NCBI GenBank assembly: GCA_027077805.1
Contig: JALWTS010000033.1
Location: 1 to 64,000 of the forward strand
Direction of reading: 5' to 3'
DNA: 64,000 bases
Origin: Gammaproteobacteria bacterium
GTDB lineage: Bacteria; Pseudomonadota; Gammaproteobacteria; JABHGC01
In this document: positions 16,317-25,973 of the stretch, piece by piece
Position numbering within the stretch: the first letter of the stretch is position 1
Layout of the letters: each line of letters begins with the position of its first letter
Made by a program: the position numbers and the translations under genes
Notes under the pieces: model-generated
The model's input: the letters and a program-made list of their open reading frames with translations, nothing else
Databases searched by the model: none
Told to the model about the DNA's origin: nothing

Positions 16317-17957
16317 CTAGCTTGAAATTAAAGCAGAAATTAACAAGGAGGCACCGATCATACCTACTATCCAAACCCAAATCGGCGTTAATAACCAAAT
16401 ATTTAAACCAATGAGTAAGGTAGCACTCACCAATAAGGCACTGCCTGCTATTGCAAAAATATTACGTTGATTGGCTTTACGAATTTCTTGTTTCAGTTGC
16501 TGTAAATCCCTAGAATCAAGTTTAACTTGTAATTTGCCTTGATAAGTTTTAATTAAAATCTGATGAATTAATCCAGGGACTTCAGGAAGTTTTTCACCCC
16601 AACTTGGTATATTATCTTTAATTTGTGCGAATACTGCTTTTGGGCCAATTTGCTGACTCATCCAGTGTTCTAAAAAGGGTTTTGCGGTTGTCCATAAATC
16701 CAAATCGGGATATAACTGTCGTCCTAAGCCTTCAATATTTAATAAGGTTTTTTGTAATAATACCAATTGGGGTTGAATTTCCATATCAAAGCGTCTGGCC
16801 GTTTGAAATAGACGCAATAAAAAATGTCCAAAAGAAATTTCTTTTAATGGCTTTTCAAAAATGGGTTCACTAACAGCTCGAATCGCTGATTCAAATTCAT
16901 CAATACGGGTAGAACTAGGTACCCATTCTGATTCTAAATGTAATTCTGCGACTTTACGGTAATCCCGATTAAAAAATGCTAAAAAATTCTCCGCTAAATA
17001 CCGTTGATCGGTTGGGCTTAAAGTGCCAACAATCCCGAAATCTACCGCAATATATTTACCTTCAGGGGTAACAAAAATATTACCTGGATGCATATCGGCA
17101 TGAAAAAAATTATCCCGAAAAATTTGGGTAAAAAAGATTTCAACGCCTCGCTCTGCTAATATTTTTAAATCAATACCATATTGTACAAAAGTTTCAATAT
17201 GATTCACAGGAATGCCTGAAATGCGTTCCATGACTAAGATATTGCTACGGGTATAATCCCAATAGACTTCAGGGATATACAAAATATCCGAGTCAATAAA
17301 ATTACGGCGTAATTGTGAACCATTGGCCGCTTCTTTGACTAAATCTAATTCATCAAAAATAGTTTTTTCATATTCTTGTACTACTTCTAAGGGTTTTAAG
17401 CGTCGTCCATCTTTCCAATATGTTTGGGCAAAATTGGCTAGGGTATATAATAAAGCAATATCCCGCCGAATAATTTTTTCAATATTAGGACGTAATACTT
17501 TGACTACGACTTGTTTGTTATCTTTCGTTACTGCGCCATGTACTTGAGCAATTGATGCCGACGCAAACGGCGTATCTTCAAAACTAGAAAAAATATCAGT
17601 AATTTCTCGTCCTAATGCCTGTTCAATAATTTTAGTCGCTAATATTCCCGAAAAAGGGGGGACTCGATCCTGTAATAGGGTTAATTCATTCGCAATATCA
17701 TCAGGCAATAAATCTCGCCTTGTCGAAAGAATTTGACCAAATTTTACAAAAATTGGGCCTAATTCTTCTAAAGCATGGCGAATACGTTCACCTCTTGGGG
17801 GTAATTCTGGGCGAAACCAATACCAAGGCAAAAAATAAATCATAAAACGAATCGGGCGAAACAAATGGGTGGCAAGAATAATTTCATCCAAACCATGACG
17901 CACCAGCACCCAATTAATATGAATTAAGCGTAATAATTGTGAAGGGTAAAATAGCAT
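16317..17957 (-). CDS. ubiB: Ubiquinone biosynthesis ATPase/kinase-like protein UbiB
   Basis: Member of the UbiB/ADCK atypical kinase family, needed for ubiquinone synthesis, probably by ATPase-driven handling of lipid precursors at the inner membrane. 546 residues: the inhibitory KxGQ motif in IFVKFGQILSTRRDLLP (about residue 70), a protein-kinase-like fold with VKVLRP and a DMHPGNIF catalytic loop and VDFGIVG metal site, and two C-terminal membrane helices (about 497-545). The start overlaps the stop of ubiJ (ATG/TAA region at 17957), consistent with an ubiE-ubiJ-ubiB operon. Confidence 0.96.
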   Translation of the reverse strand: MLFYPSQLLRLIHINWVLVRHGLDEIILATHLFRPIRFMIYFLPWYWFRPELPPRGERIRHALEELGPIFVKFGQILSTRRDLLPDDIANELTLLQDRVPPFSGILATKIIEQALGREITDIFSSFEDTPFASASIAQVHGAVTKDNKQVVVKVLRPNIEKIIRRDIALLYTLANFAQTYWKDGRRLKPLEVVQEYEKTIFDELDLVKEAANGSQLRRNFIDSDILYIPEVYWDYTRSNILVMERISGIPVNHIETFVQYGIDLKILAERGVEIFFTQIFRDNFFHADMHPGNIFVTPEGKYIAVDFGIVGTLSPTDQRYLAENFLAFFNRDYRKVAELHLESEWVPSSTRIDEFESAIRAVSEPIFEKPLKEISFGHFLLRLFQTARRFDMEIQPQLVLLQKTLLNIEGLGRQLYPDLDLWTTAKPFLEHWMSQQIGPKAVFAQIKDNIPSWGEKLPEVPGLIHQILIKTYQGKLQVKLDSRDLQQLKQEIRKANQRNIFAIAGSALLVSATLLIGLNIWLLTPIWVWIVGMIGASLLISALISS

Positions 17958-18568
17958 TAGTTTATCGTGGATTCTAAACGTTGGATTCTCGCTTCCAAAC
18001 GATCTAAATCCGTTCTAAGTTGGTCAACTTGATGAATAAAATTTTCAGTGGCAGGTTTCGATGGCAAAGTATCAACTTCATATTGTAAATATTCTGCTAG
18101 GTTCTGTTGCAAAGTATCCATCGTTTTTTGTTGTTTCTCTTTTCCCCATTTTAATGCCCGATTGACTTGATGTGCGGGTACGTCACCGATTAATTGGGAT
18201 AAGTATTCTTCCCAATCAATGTCAATACTTTGCAATAAAGTTTGAAATCTTTGACCTAATTCGGTATCACCTGTGATTTTCACTTCACCTGAAAATAAGG
18301 ATTTTTCGGGGCGTTGACGATAACTCATCCCTAAAAGGGCAATGGCGCTGCCTCGTAATAAAGTATCCGCTTGACCATTATAATCCGTTAATAATTTTAA
18401 ACCTTGGGCATGCGGTAAAAAATATAGGCTTAATTCCAAATCCAAACATTCAATGGCAATCACCTTATCTTCCAGCTTGGCAAATTGTGGTAAAATTTCC
18501 TCATCTAAACCAATGACAGTGTTGATAGCGGATTCCAAACCCGCGACCACTAATGAAGGTAATTTCAT
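17957..18568 (-). CDS. ubiJ: Ubiquinone biosynthesis accessory factor UbiJ (SCP2 domain)
   Basis: 203 residues. An N-terminal SCP2 sterol-carrier-like domain (about 1-125) binds lipid intermediates in the Ubi metabolon; the C-terminus (about 160-203) is a coiled coil ([20 protein letters not shown]) typical of UbiJ, thought to contact UbiK. Position between ubiE and ubiB, with 4-nt overlap with ubiE and shared stop/start with ubiB, is diagnostic in gammaproteobacteria. Sequence conservation is low, so part of the call rests on context. Confidence 0.9.
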   Translation of the reverse strand: MKLPSLVVAGLESAINTVIGLDEEILPQFAKLEDKVIAIECLDLELSLYFLPHAQGLKLLTDYNGQADTLLRGSAIALLGMSYRQRPEKSLFSGEVKITGDTELGQRFQTLLQSIDIDWEEYLSQLIGDVPAHQVNRALKWGKEKQQKTMDTLQQNLAEYLQYEVDTLPSKPATENFIHQVDQLRTDLDRLEARIQRLESTIN

Positions 18569-19311
18569 AGTTTATATCCCCAATGAATTGCCACAATACC
18601 CCCACTTAAATTCACATGATCGCATTGCCCAAATCCTGCTTGTTCCAGCATTTGTTGTAAGATCATTTGATCAGGGTGCATACGAATGGATTCTGCTAAA
18701 TAACGATAACTTTCACTATCTTTCGCTACAATCTTGCCCATTAATGGCAATATTTGAAAAGAATACACATCATATAAAGTTTTCAAGGGTTGAGAACGAG
18801 GATGAGAAAACTCTAAAATCAAAGCTTTGCCTCCTGGTTTTAAGACTTGACACATAGAAGTTAAAGCCTGCAATTTATCGGTAACATTACGCAAACCAAA
18901 ACCAATGGTGATTTTGTCAAAACTATAGGCAGGAAAGGGTAAGTTTTGAGCATCAGCCTGCACATATTCAATATTACCTACCAAGCCTTGATCAATGAGT
19001 TTATCTCGTCCTAAACTCAACATGGCCTGATTAATATCACTACAAACCACCAAGCCTTTAGAACCTACAATTTGTGCCAATGGTTTGGCTAAATCCCCTG
19101 TACCTGTGGCAATATCCAAAACCACATCCCCACGTTTCGCCCCACAAATATCAATTGCCATGCGTTTCCATAAACGATGTAAACCCAATGACATTAAATC
19201 ATTCATTACATCATAACGATTGGCAACCGAATCAAACACTTGTTTTACTTTTTCAACCTTTTGTTCAGTTGGGACTTGTTGATAGCCGAAATCGGTAGTT
19301 GAAGTTTTCAT
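18565..19311 (-). CDS. ubiE: Ubiquinone/menaquinone C-methyltransferase UbiE
   Basis: SAM-dependent methylation of the quinone ring (demethylmenaquinol, and C2 of the ubiquinone precursor). 248 residues; N-terminal [20 protein letters not shown], the region [21 protein letters not shown] motif [19 protein letters not shown], and [13 protein letters not shown], which are UbiE signatures. First gene of ubiE-ubiJ-ubiB. About 200 bp without a gene separate it from the small gene at 19514. Confidence 0.97.
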   Translation of the reverse strand: MKTSTTDFGYQQVPTEQKVEKVKQVFDSVANRYDVMNDLMSLGLHRLWKRMAIDICGAKRGDVVLDIATGTGDLAKPLAQIVGSKGLVVCSDINQAMLSLGRDKLIDQGLVGNIEYVQADAQNLPFPAYSFDKITIGFGLRNVTDKLQALTSMCQVLKPGGKALILEFSHPRSQPLKTLYDVYSFQILPLMGKIVAKDSESYRYLAESIRMHPDQMILQQMLEQAGFGQCDHVNLSGGIVAIHWGYKL

Positions 19312-19477
19312 AGTAACTCTTAAATAATTACGGTAGTTTAGTATTTATAATTATAAACCAATGCAATGCTTTTGCGAGGGTTTTTGGGGATGGGGACATA
19401 ATAAAATGCGGATTCAAAATGTAGAATAACAAATTGAAAGAAGCTAAATTAGCGTTAAGTACAGACTGGATAACCAT

Positions 19478-19506
19478 AGTCGCACGACCATTAGGTTCGT
19501 GCGACT
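19478..19506 (-). terminator. Hairpin after the 52-codon gene (no U tract)
   Basis: Perfect 10-bp inverted repeat AGTCGCACGA / TCGTGCGACT around a 9-nt loop, seven bases past the stop of the small gene on the - strand. It is GC-rich in an AT-rich surrounding, but neither side carries a T run, so it could be a factor-dependent terminator or an mRNA-stabilising stem rather than a classical terminator. Confidence 0.55.
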
Positions 19507-19513
19507 GATAGGC

Positions 19514-19672
19514 TTATGGTTTTTTAGGGGTAGTGTATTCTGCTTCTTTTTGGAATGAATCCCAAATGACTTCGTACCCAACAAAACCTTTTTCGGTTGC
19601 TTCTTTTTGACGAGTTGTCATGTAACGGGTTTTACCATCAGGAACCTTAGGTCTGCTTTTTTGCTCACTCAT
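19514..19672 (-). CDS. Small charged protein, 52 residues, unknown
   Basis: ATG at 19672, TAA at 19514, preceded by AGGTG five bases upstream of the start. The peptide begins MSEQKSRPKVPDGKTRYMT and continues with GFVGYEVIWDSFQKEAEYTT and a Lys/Pro-rich end. It is soluble and mostly charged, with no membrane segment and no cysteine. The codon use (AAA, GAA, CAA, ACT) matches the neighbours, and a stem-loop follows the stop. I do not recognise the family; a small regulatory or ribosome-associated protein is conceivable. It stands alone between ubiE and the phosphatase gene. Confidence 0.7.
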   Translation of the reverse strand: MSEQKSRPKVPDGKTRYMTTRQKEATEKGFVGYEVIWDSFQKEAEYTTPKKP

Positions 19673-19907
19673 AAATCACCTATTTGTATTGTTAAAAATT
19701 AAAAAAATATTAATGTCAATAAAAATTGTCAATAAATTCCGTTAAATCTACTAAAGAACGGGGCAAATTATAAACATTTCTTGCCCATATGACAATAGAG
19801 CTTTTTATGAAAGTTTTACCATCGTTTGCAAGCAAAAGACTTTGCCTTCTAAATCATTATTGGTTATGCTATTGTAAATAACACTAATCATAACAAGGAA
19901 TGTGTGA

Positions 19908-20456
19908 ATGCCTGATGTTCTTATGGTTCGTCATTGTGAAGCGGCAGGATGGGCTAATGATTCGCCTTTAACTCAAAGTGGTTATGCCGAAGCCAACAAA
20001 TTAATCAACGTGTTTAAAGATTTACCGATTGATTATATTGTCTCTAGTCCGTTTCTTAGGGCCTATGAAACCATCGAACCCTTTGCCAAATTCCGTAATT
20101 TAGACATTCATACCGATGATCGACTGGCAGAACGCAGACGACGTGGTGATAATGGTAAAATTGATAATTGGGAAGAATGGGTACGCCAGTCATTTTTAGA
20201 CTTAGATCATCGTGCGGTCGGTGGCGAATCAGGACGAGAAGTGGCACAACGTGGTTTAGCCGTATTACGAGAAATGCTCAGTTCTGATTATCAATTACCC
20301 ATGCTGAGTTCTCATGGGCAATTGTTATCTTTTCTTGCGCATTCATTTGATCCTAGTTTTGCTTATGAAGCCTCACGACTTATGGGTTTTCCCGCTATTT
20401 TCCGTTTTAGTGCTCAAGGGCAAGATATTAAGTTTGAAATAGTCGCAATTGCTTAA
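19908..20456 (+). CDS. Histidine phosphatase family protein (SixA-like)
   Basis: 182 residues of the phosphoglycerate-mutase-like superfamily. The catalytic RH motif is at residues 8-9 (VLMVRHCEAAG), the DSPLTQSGYAEA segment and SSPFLRAYETI follow, and the second catalytic His is in LSSHGQLLS. Such proteins dephosphorylate phosphohistidine or small phosphometabolites; the substrate here cannot be assigned. Slightly longer than SixA (about 160). A GGAATG-type ribosome site precedes the ATG. Single gene. Confidence 0.85.
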   Translation: MPDVLMVRHCEAAGWANDSPLTQSGYAEANKLINVFKDLPIDYIVSSPFLRAYETIEPFAKFRNLDIHTDDRLAERRRRGDNGKIDNWEEWVRQSFLDLDHRAVGGESGREVAQRGLAVLREMLSSDYQLPMLSSHGQLLSFLAHSFDPSFAYEASRLMGFPAIFRFSAQGQDIKFEIVAIA

Positions 20457-20513
20457 ACAAATTTAGCAATTGCGAAAGACCAAGTGATTGTGATTTACTT
20501 TGCTCGTAGTGGG

Positions 20514-20885
20514 CTAAGAATGCAATCGATTTTCTTTGCGTTGATGCCCTGCTTCTTCTAAACGTTGCAAATATTGTTGCCAGTAATGGGCTTGATTTTT
20601 ACCTAAGTTATATAAGGTTTCCCAAGAATATAAACCAGTGTGATGACCATCATCAAAATGTAAACATATGGCGTAGTTACCAACGGGTTCGATTTTTTCA
20701 ATATTAACATCTTCTTTGCCCACTTGTAACTTCCCTTGTCCGGGTCCATGTCCTTGCACTTCCGCAGAAGGAGAATACACTCTTAAATATTCACAGCTAT
20801 AATGAAAATTATCTTCATTATCAAAGGTAATTTCCAATTGGCGAGATTGTTTGTGTAATTTAATTTCAGTAGGAATTGGCATCAT
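20514..20885 (-). CDS. DUF971 protein (gamma-butyrobetaine hydroxylase N-terminal-like)
   Basis: 123 residues. The domain equals the small N-terminal Zn-binding-like fold of gamma-butyrobetaine dioxygenase but lacks the catalytic part. Features: PTEIKLHKQSRQLEITFDN, then CEYLRVYSPSAEVQGHG, then VGNYAICLHFDDGHHTGLYSW and YLYNLG-like ETLYNLGKNQ. Proteins of this family sit next to hslVU and ubiE in many gammaproteobacteria, as here (9 nt after hslU). A link with iron-sulfur or quinone metabolism has been suggested but is not shown by the sequence. Confidence 0.88.
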   Translation of the reverse strand: MMPIPTEIKLHKQSRQLEITFDNEDNFHYSCEYLRVYSPSAEVQGHGPGQGKLQVGKEDVNIEKIEPVGNYAICLHFDDGHHTGLYSWETLYNLGKNQAHYWQQYLQRLEEAGHQRKENRLHS

Positions 20886-20893
20886 TTGCTCCT

Positions 20894-22234
20894 TTATAAA
20901 ATATAACGGCTAAGATCTTCATCTTCCGCTAATTCTGATAAGTATTGATTGACATAATTACGATCAATGGTTAAGGCTTCGCCTTGATGCTCAGGGGCAT
21001 TAAATGAAATATTTTCCAATAAGCGTTCCATAACGGTATGTAAACGTCTGGCACCAATATTTTCGGTACTTTCATTAACCTGAAACGCAATTTCAGCAAT
21101 ACGTTGTAAAGCATCTTCTGCAAATACTAAACTCACTTGTTCGGTTGCCAACAACGCTGTATATTGTTCCGTTAATGAGGCATTAGGTTCTACCAAAATT
21201 TTGACAAAATCATTGGCAGTTAACGCTTCTAGTTCAACTCGAATCGGCAAACGTCCTTGTAGTTCTGGAATTAAATCCGAAGGTTTGGTCAAATGAAAGG
21301 CACCTGAGGCAATAAACAAAATATGATCGGTTTTAATCATGCCATATTTGGTATTCACGGTACAACCCTCCACTAAGGGGAGTAAATCCCTTTGTACCCC
21401 TTCCCTAGAAATATCAGGACCGCCATACTCAGAGCGTTTGGCAACTTTATCGATTTCGTCAATAAACACAATACCCGATTGTTCGACTAATTCTAGTGCT
21501 TGATGTTTTAAATCATCCTCATCAATTAATTTTGAGGCTTCTTCATCTTGCAAAATGGAATAAGCATCTTTGATTTTCAGTTTGCGAGTACGACTACGAC
21601 TGCCCGATAAATTTTGAAACATGCCTTGAAGCTGGCTAGTCATTTCTTCCATACCCGGAGGTGCCATAATTTCCACGCCAACGGAAGGGACTTTAATATC
21701 AATTTCAATTTCTTTTTGGTCCAGTTTTCCTTCACGCAACATTTTACGAAATTTTTGTCGGGTATCAGAGTTTTCAGCTTCAATATCATGATGTTCCGGT
21801 AGCGGTAATAAGGCATCTAAAATACGTTCTTCTGCGGCATCTTCGGCTTGTGATTTAATCGCTTCAATGGCATTTTCTCGGGTGAGTTTAATCGCCATAT
21901 CCACTAAATCCCGAATAATGGATTCAACATCACGTCCTACATAACCGACTTCGGTAAATTTCGTGGCTTCAACTTTAATAAATGGTGCATTGGCCAGTTT
22001 GGCTAAACGTCTGGCAATTTCAGTTTTACCCACACCTGTTGGCCCTATCATTAAAATATTTTTGGGGGTGATTTCATTTCGTAAACTTTCTTCAATTTGG
22101 CTACGACGCCAACGATTACGCAAGGCAATGGCAACCGCACGCTTGGCTGCCATTTGTCCAATAATATGTTTATCAAGCTCATGGACAATTTGTTGGGGTG
22201 TCATGGGGACAGAGGTGGGGGAATAGTGAGTCAA
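20894..22234 (-). CDS. hslU: HslU, ATPase subunit of the HslVU protease
   Basis: AAA+ unfoldase that feeds substrates to the HslV peptidase. 446 residues: the N-terminus [20 protein letters not shown], Walker [10 protein letters not shown] (64-72), the pore-loop GYVGRDV, the inserted I domain (about 110-240), Walker [12 protein letters not shown], and the C-terminal [14 protein letters not shown] with the terminal SRYIL that activates HslV. The start is TTG at 22234: AGGAGG lies seven bases before it, while the in-frame ATG ten codons in (22204) has no ribosome site. Follows hslV by 13 nt. Confidence 0.96.
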   Translation of the reverse strand: MTHYSPTSVPMTPQQIVHELDKHIIGQMAAKRAVAIALRNRWRRSQIEESLRNEITPKNILMIGPTGVGKTEIARRLAKLANAPFIKVEATKFTEVGYVGRDVESIIRDLVDMAIKLTRENAIEAIKSQAEDAAEERILDALLPLPEHHDIEAENSDTRQKFRKMLREGKLDQKEIEIDIKVPSVGVEIMAPPGMEEMTSQLQGMFQNLSGSRSRTRKLKIKDAYSILQDEEASKLIDEDDLKHQALELVEQSGIVFIDEIDKVAKRSEYGGPDISREGVQRDLLPLVEGCTVNTKYGMIKTDHILFIASGAFHLTKPSDLIPELQGRLPIRVELEALTANDFVKILVEPNASLTEQYTALLATEQVSLVFAEDALQRIAEIAFQVNESTENIGARRLHTVMERLLENISFNAPEHQGEALTIDRNYVNQYLSELAEDEDLSRYIL

Positions 22235-22247
22235 GATAGTGCCTCCT

Positions 22248-22784
22248 TTAATTTAGTTCTTCAATTATGCAATGATGATTGGTATAAATACAAATATTGG
22301 CGGCAATGGTTAATGCTTTTTCTGCAATTTGCTTGGCAGATAATTCCGTATTTTCTAATAAAGCTTCTGCTGCCGCTTGGGCAAATGTTCCACCTGAGCC
22401 AATGGCTAAAAAATCCGCCTCAGGTTCAATCACATCACCTGTCCCAGATAATAGTAAGGTCGTATTGCTATCGGCAATCAATAACATTGCTTCTAAACGT
22501 CGTAACATTCTATCCGTACGCCAATCTTTTGCCATTTCCACGGCAGCACGCACTAAATGACCTTGATGTTTTTCTAATTTGCCTTCAAACCGTTCAAATA
22601 AAGTAAACGCATCCGCAGTGCCACCTGCAAAGCCTGCCAATACTTTATCATGATAAAGTCGGCGTACTTTACGGGCATTATTTTTTACTACGGTATTGCC
22701 TAAGGTTACTTGCCCATCCCCAGCCATCGCCACCTGTTGTTGTCGGCGTACCGCTAAAATAGTTGTACCATGAAATGTATCCAC
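22248..22784 (-). CDS. hslV: HslV, peptidase subunit of the HslVU protease
   Basis: Threonine peptidase of the proteasome family, forming the dodecameric core of HslVU. 178 residues: [11 protein letters not shown] at the N-terminus places the catalytic Thr exposed after removal of the leading residues; [33 protein letters not shown] and [11 protein letters not shown] are the family blocks. First gene of hslV-hslU-DUF971, in the usual order. AAAGGA lies upstream of the ATG. Confidence 0.97.
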   Translation of the reverse strand: MDTFHGTTILAVRRQQQVAMAGDGQVTLGNTVVKNNARKVRRLYHDKVLAGFAGGTADAFTLFERFEGKLEKHQGHLVRAAVEMAKDWRTDRMLRRLEAMLLIADSNTTLLLSGTGDVIEPEADFLAIGSGGTFAQAAAEALLENTELSAKQIAEKALTIAANICIYTNHHCIIEELN

Positions 22785-22835
22785 AAATTTTCCTTTAATA
22801 ATTTTCCTAGTTTAATTGGGGTCTGTCATAAAATT

Positions 22836-23534
22836 TCAACGTAGAATCTTAAATTTCTGGTTTTGATAAGAAAATATAACGCCATCAGGGGTAATTTGTT
22901 GAATGGTAAGTTGGTCAATTTTTTGTTGTTCTTTATATTTTTTTAAATTAATCATGACAAAACGTTGGCTTGTTTGTTGATGATAAAAATGAATATTAAG
23001 ATTTAAGGCTGGAATTTGCTGTTGAAAGCTCATGTTTTTTTCACTCAGCAAGGGAACCATAGGCGGTGATATTTCAGGCGTAATCACAGATTTAATTTTA
23101 GATTTAATTAAATTTTTTTCAGATGGTTTAATTTCGGGTTTAATTATTGATGGCACTTGAGATTCTAGCTTTGGCTTTAGTTTTGGTTTTGGGATGGGAT
23201 GGATTAATAAGGGTTGGGGTTGAGTGGGGTTTGCCATTGTTTGCTTTACAGCTTGCAAATCAGCGGTAACACTATCAATTTCCATCAAGGTTTGTTGTAA
23301 TGATTGGGGATTAATATCAATGGACTGTGATTTTGTGGTATCTAATTGCTTAGGATTACGATAAACCCATAATCCTATCACCAATCCTATCAATAATAAA
23401 AACAATATTATAGCATTGATGACTGAAATAACTGGTGCTGTTACTAGTGAATCAGAATTTGGTGATGTTGGGGGGGATTGATGTTGACGATGTTGTTGTT
23501 CTGATTTTTTTAAAGCATCAAGGATGTAGGACAT
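22836..23534 (-). CDS. gspB: GspB-like protein (type II secretion assembly factor)
   Basis: About 232 residues. It opens with MSYILDALKKSEQQHRQH, the GspB/ExeB family hallmark, then has one membrane segment (about 45-66), a long Pro/Lys/Gln-rich periplasmic linker with repeated KPKLKPK- and IKPEIKP-like units (about 115-165), and a C-terminal GspB domain (about 175-232). GspB with GspA/ExeA carries the secretin through the peptidoglycan in some type II systems. An upstream ATG at 23567 would add 11 residues before the hallmark; the ATG at 23534 was chosen. The start overlaps the exeA stop by 17 nt. Confidence 0.88.
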   Translation of the reverse strand: MSYILDALKKSEQQHRQHQSPPTSPNSDSLVTAPVISVINAIILFLLLIGLVIGLWVYRNPKQLDTTKSQSIDINPQSLQQTLMEIDSVTADLQAVKQTMANPTQPQPLLIHPIPKPKLKPKLESQVPSIIKPEIKPSEKNLIKSKIKSVITPEISPPMVPLLSEKNMSFQQQIPALNLNIHFYHQQTSQRFVMINLKKYKEQQKIDQLTIQQITPDGVIFSYQNQKFKILR

Positions 23535-25266
23535 GATTATTACTAAGTTTTGGTACGTTAAAGTCATTAATACAATGACTCAAATATAATAAAGTATTTT
23601 TGCCTACAATACCATCGGCTTGTAATTGATAACTGGCTTGAAAATGCATAACTTGTTGTTTTAATTCCTGATCAAATCTTGGATTTGATGAGCTTGCGAA
23701 AGATTGCGGATAAAACTGGGCTAAACATTGACGTAACCATACGACGGAATCGCCTTGCATACCTTGTTTTAAGGGTAATAATGGAAATTCAGGCAATACC
23801 CATAAAAATATAAAATCCCCTAACCAATAAGGTGAAATTTCAGTCATGTCATAAAGATATTCTTGATTTTGATATAATAATGTTACTTGTTCCTTAGCAA
23901 TATGCTTAATGACAAGATAATAAGTGGTATCTAGTGTCGGCTTTAGTAATAAAATCACGGGCAAATTAAGCTGTCGTAAGGTATTCCAATTACCTTTTTG
24001 TTGGGGACAAAAATAACCACTGGCTTCAACACAAATTGGTGCTTGTTGACTTAATTGCCAAACATCTGCCAAAATCATTAATGCTTGTTGTTTGGAGGTA
24101 GTCGTTGTTTGCAACCAAGTGAAAAAATCAGTTTGAGAAGGTTTTAAATCTTCAACTGTTACGGTATTTTTAGCCACAGTTTTCGTTGGCAGAACTAACG
24201 AAGCATTAGTGGTTGCTTGAGTTTGTTTCATCACATCTGACTTAGGTTCTAAATGAGGTAAACTTAGTTCTAGTGATTGTTGTGGCAACCAAGGCAAATA
24301 CTGAGGAAAAAACCAAGGGAATACTAATAAAATTAGCAAAGTAGTTGCAAACCAATGTAGCAATGAAGGATGGGTTTTACCATAAATTCCAGTGGCTTCT
24401 TCTGCGGCTTTTTTAGCAATCGCATAAGATACTTTGGCTTTGTTTTGAGAATAAAGCCCCATTAACGCATGATCACAAATCACATTAATAATTCTTGGGA
24501 TTCCCTTAGAATAATGATAGATCACCCAACAGGCTAAAGTTGGAAATAACTCTTGTCTATAATCATTGAGATGACAGCGGTGTTTGATTCCAGCCTCATG
24601 ATCAACATCAATATCAGTATCTGTTACCAGTTCACTGCAAACACGATGTCGAATATAATGTTTGGTCTCCACTCGTGACAAGTGATTAAGATGATAACGA
24701 GCGGTAATGCGTTGATTAAGCTGTCTTAATTGCGGTAAATCTAGTAAGCGTTTTAATTCTGGTTGTCCAACTAAAATAATTTGCAATAATTTGTTTTTAT
24801 TTGTTTCTAAATTGCTTAGCAATCGGGTCTGCTCTAAAACTTCCATGCTGAGATTTTGTGCTTCATCAATCAATAAAATTACTCGCTTGCCTAAGGCATG
24901 TTGATCAAGTAAATATTGATTAATACATTGCGTAAAGTCTTTAATGCTTGCAACGGTTTCATCATAATCAATTTGTAATTCATCACAAATATTGGCTAAT
25001 AGTTCTATCGTTGATAATCTAGGATTGTAAATATACGCAATTTCAATATTATCGGGTAGATTTTCTAAAATTTTACGGCATAAGGTGGTTTTCCCTGTAC
25101 CTACTTCACCCGTTAGTAACACAAAACCATTATTTTGGCTAATACCATGTTTTAAATGTGCCAAAGCATTTTCGTGATCCTGACTTAAATAGAAACAAGT
25201 TGGATCAGGCGTGATACTAAAGGGATTGTATTGAAATCCCAATGACGTGTAGTAATTATCAATCAT
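23518..25266 (-). CDS. gspA: ExeA/GspA-type AAA ATPase with peptidoglycan-binding domain
   Basis: 582 residues. Cytoplasmic ATPase (about 1-285): NPFSITPDPTCFYLS at the start, Walker A GEVGTGKTT (53-61), Walker B VILLIDEAQNL, and an ExeA-type RLLSNLETNK. A membrane segment (about 300-320) leads to a periplasmic part ending in a PG_binding_1 domain (about 495-575: GMQGDSVVWLRQCL, DGIVGKNTL). With GspB it remodels peptidoglycan to let the type II secretin assemble. No other gsp genes are in the window, so they must be elsewhere or the pair serves another trans-envelope machine. The stop of the upstream DUF484 gene overlaps its start by 4 nt. Confidence 0.93.
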   Translation of the reverse strand: MIDNYYTSLGFQYNPFSITPDPTCFYLSQDHENALAHLKHGISQNNGFVLLTGEVGTGKTTLCRKILENLPDNIEIAYIYNPRLSTIELLANICDELQIDYDETVASIKDFTQCINQYLLDQHALGKRVILLIDEAQNLSMEVLEQTRLLSNLETNKNKLLQIILVGQPELKRLLDLPQLRQLNQRITARYHLNHLSRVETKHYIRHRVCSELVTDTDIDVDHEAGIKHRCHLNDYRQELFPTLACWVIYHYSKGIPRIINVICDHALMGLYSQNKAKVSYAIAKKAAEEATGIYGKTHPSLLHWFATTLLILLVFPWFFPQYLPWLPQQSLELSLPHLEPKSDVMKQTQATTNASLVLPTKTVAKNTVTVEDLKPSQTDFFTWLQTTTTSKQQALMILADVWQLSQQAPICVEASGYFCPQQKGNWNTLRQLNLPVILLLKPTLDTTYYLVIKHIAKEQVTLLYQNQEYLYDMTEISPYWLGDFIFLWVLPEFPLLPLKQGMQGDSVVWLRQCLAQFYPQSFASSSNPRFDQELKQQVMHFQASYQLQADGIVGKNTLLYLSHCINDFNVPKLSNNHVLHP

Positions 25267-25973
25267 AGTTGCATTTGAATTGCTCGTGCTAATAATGCCC
25301 CAATATGTTGGTGAAAATGGGTGGACATTTCTTTATGGTAACGCTCTGGATTATGACTTCCTAATGCTAATAAACCTTGGACCTGCTCATCAATTAAAGG
25401 AATAATAATCGCAGATTCAATATGCTTCGCTTCTTCTTTAAACAAAAACTGATTTTTAATGGCATTCGGGCGGCCACATAAACATTGTTTGTAATCAAAC
25501 AAAGGTTGAAATTCATCACTGATTTGGGCATCAAATTCTTGAAACTCTGGACAATGCCCTTGATAATTCGCTGGTTTTTTAATCACAATGCTCATCCATT
25601 CTACTTGAAAATGGTTTTTAAAACAAAAATAGCTATGTTGAAATAACATAGAGAGATGACGGATACTCATTAAGGTTAAGGCAAATTGCTGAATTTTATT
25701 ATTTAATTGTTCATTTTTCTTTGCAACGTCAATCAGATCATTCAATTGTTGCTTGAGTTGTTGATTTTTTTGACGAAAATTTTTGACTTGACGTTCTAAT
25801 AATGATGAATTGACTTTAAATGAGGGAGATAAGTCAGGATAAGTCTGCCAAAATTCAGGATGTTGTTGTAAATAGCCTGCAACCATTTCAGCATTAATAG
25901 TTGTCGCATCGGTTTTTGTCGATGGATTAATGGATTTAGATTTTCTCACAATCAATAACCCCTTGATATACAT
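25263..25973 (-). CDS. DUF484 family protein (GAF-like)
   Basis: 236 residues: an N-terminal helical segment VAGYLQQHPEFWQTYPDL, a coiled coil (about 60-85, RQVKNFRQKNQQLKQQLND), then a GAF-like domain (about 95-236) ending AIIIPLIDEQVQGLLALG and a terminal helix. DUF484 genes follow dapF and precede xerC in many gammaproteobacteria; here xerC is replaced by the gspA gene. The function is unknown. The start is uncertain: the ATG at 25973 overlaps dapF by 38 nt, and a GTG at 25949 would give a 14-nt overlap; neither has a clear ribosome site. Confidence 0.85.
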   Translation of the reverse strand: MYIKGLLIVRKSKSINPSTKTDATTINAEMVAGYLQQHPEFWQTYPDLSPSFKVNSSLLERQVKNFRQKNQQLKQQLNDLIDVAKKNEQLNNKIQQFALTLMSIRHLSMLFQHSYFCFKNHFQVEWMSIVIKKPANYQGHCPEFQEFDAQISDEFQPLFDYKQCLCGRPNAIKNQFLFKEEAKHIESAIIIPLIDEQVQGLLALGSHNPERYHKEMSTHFHQHIGALLARAIQMQL

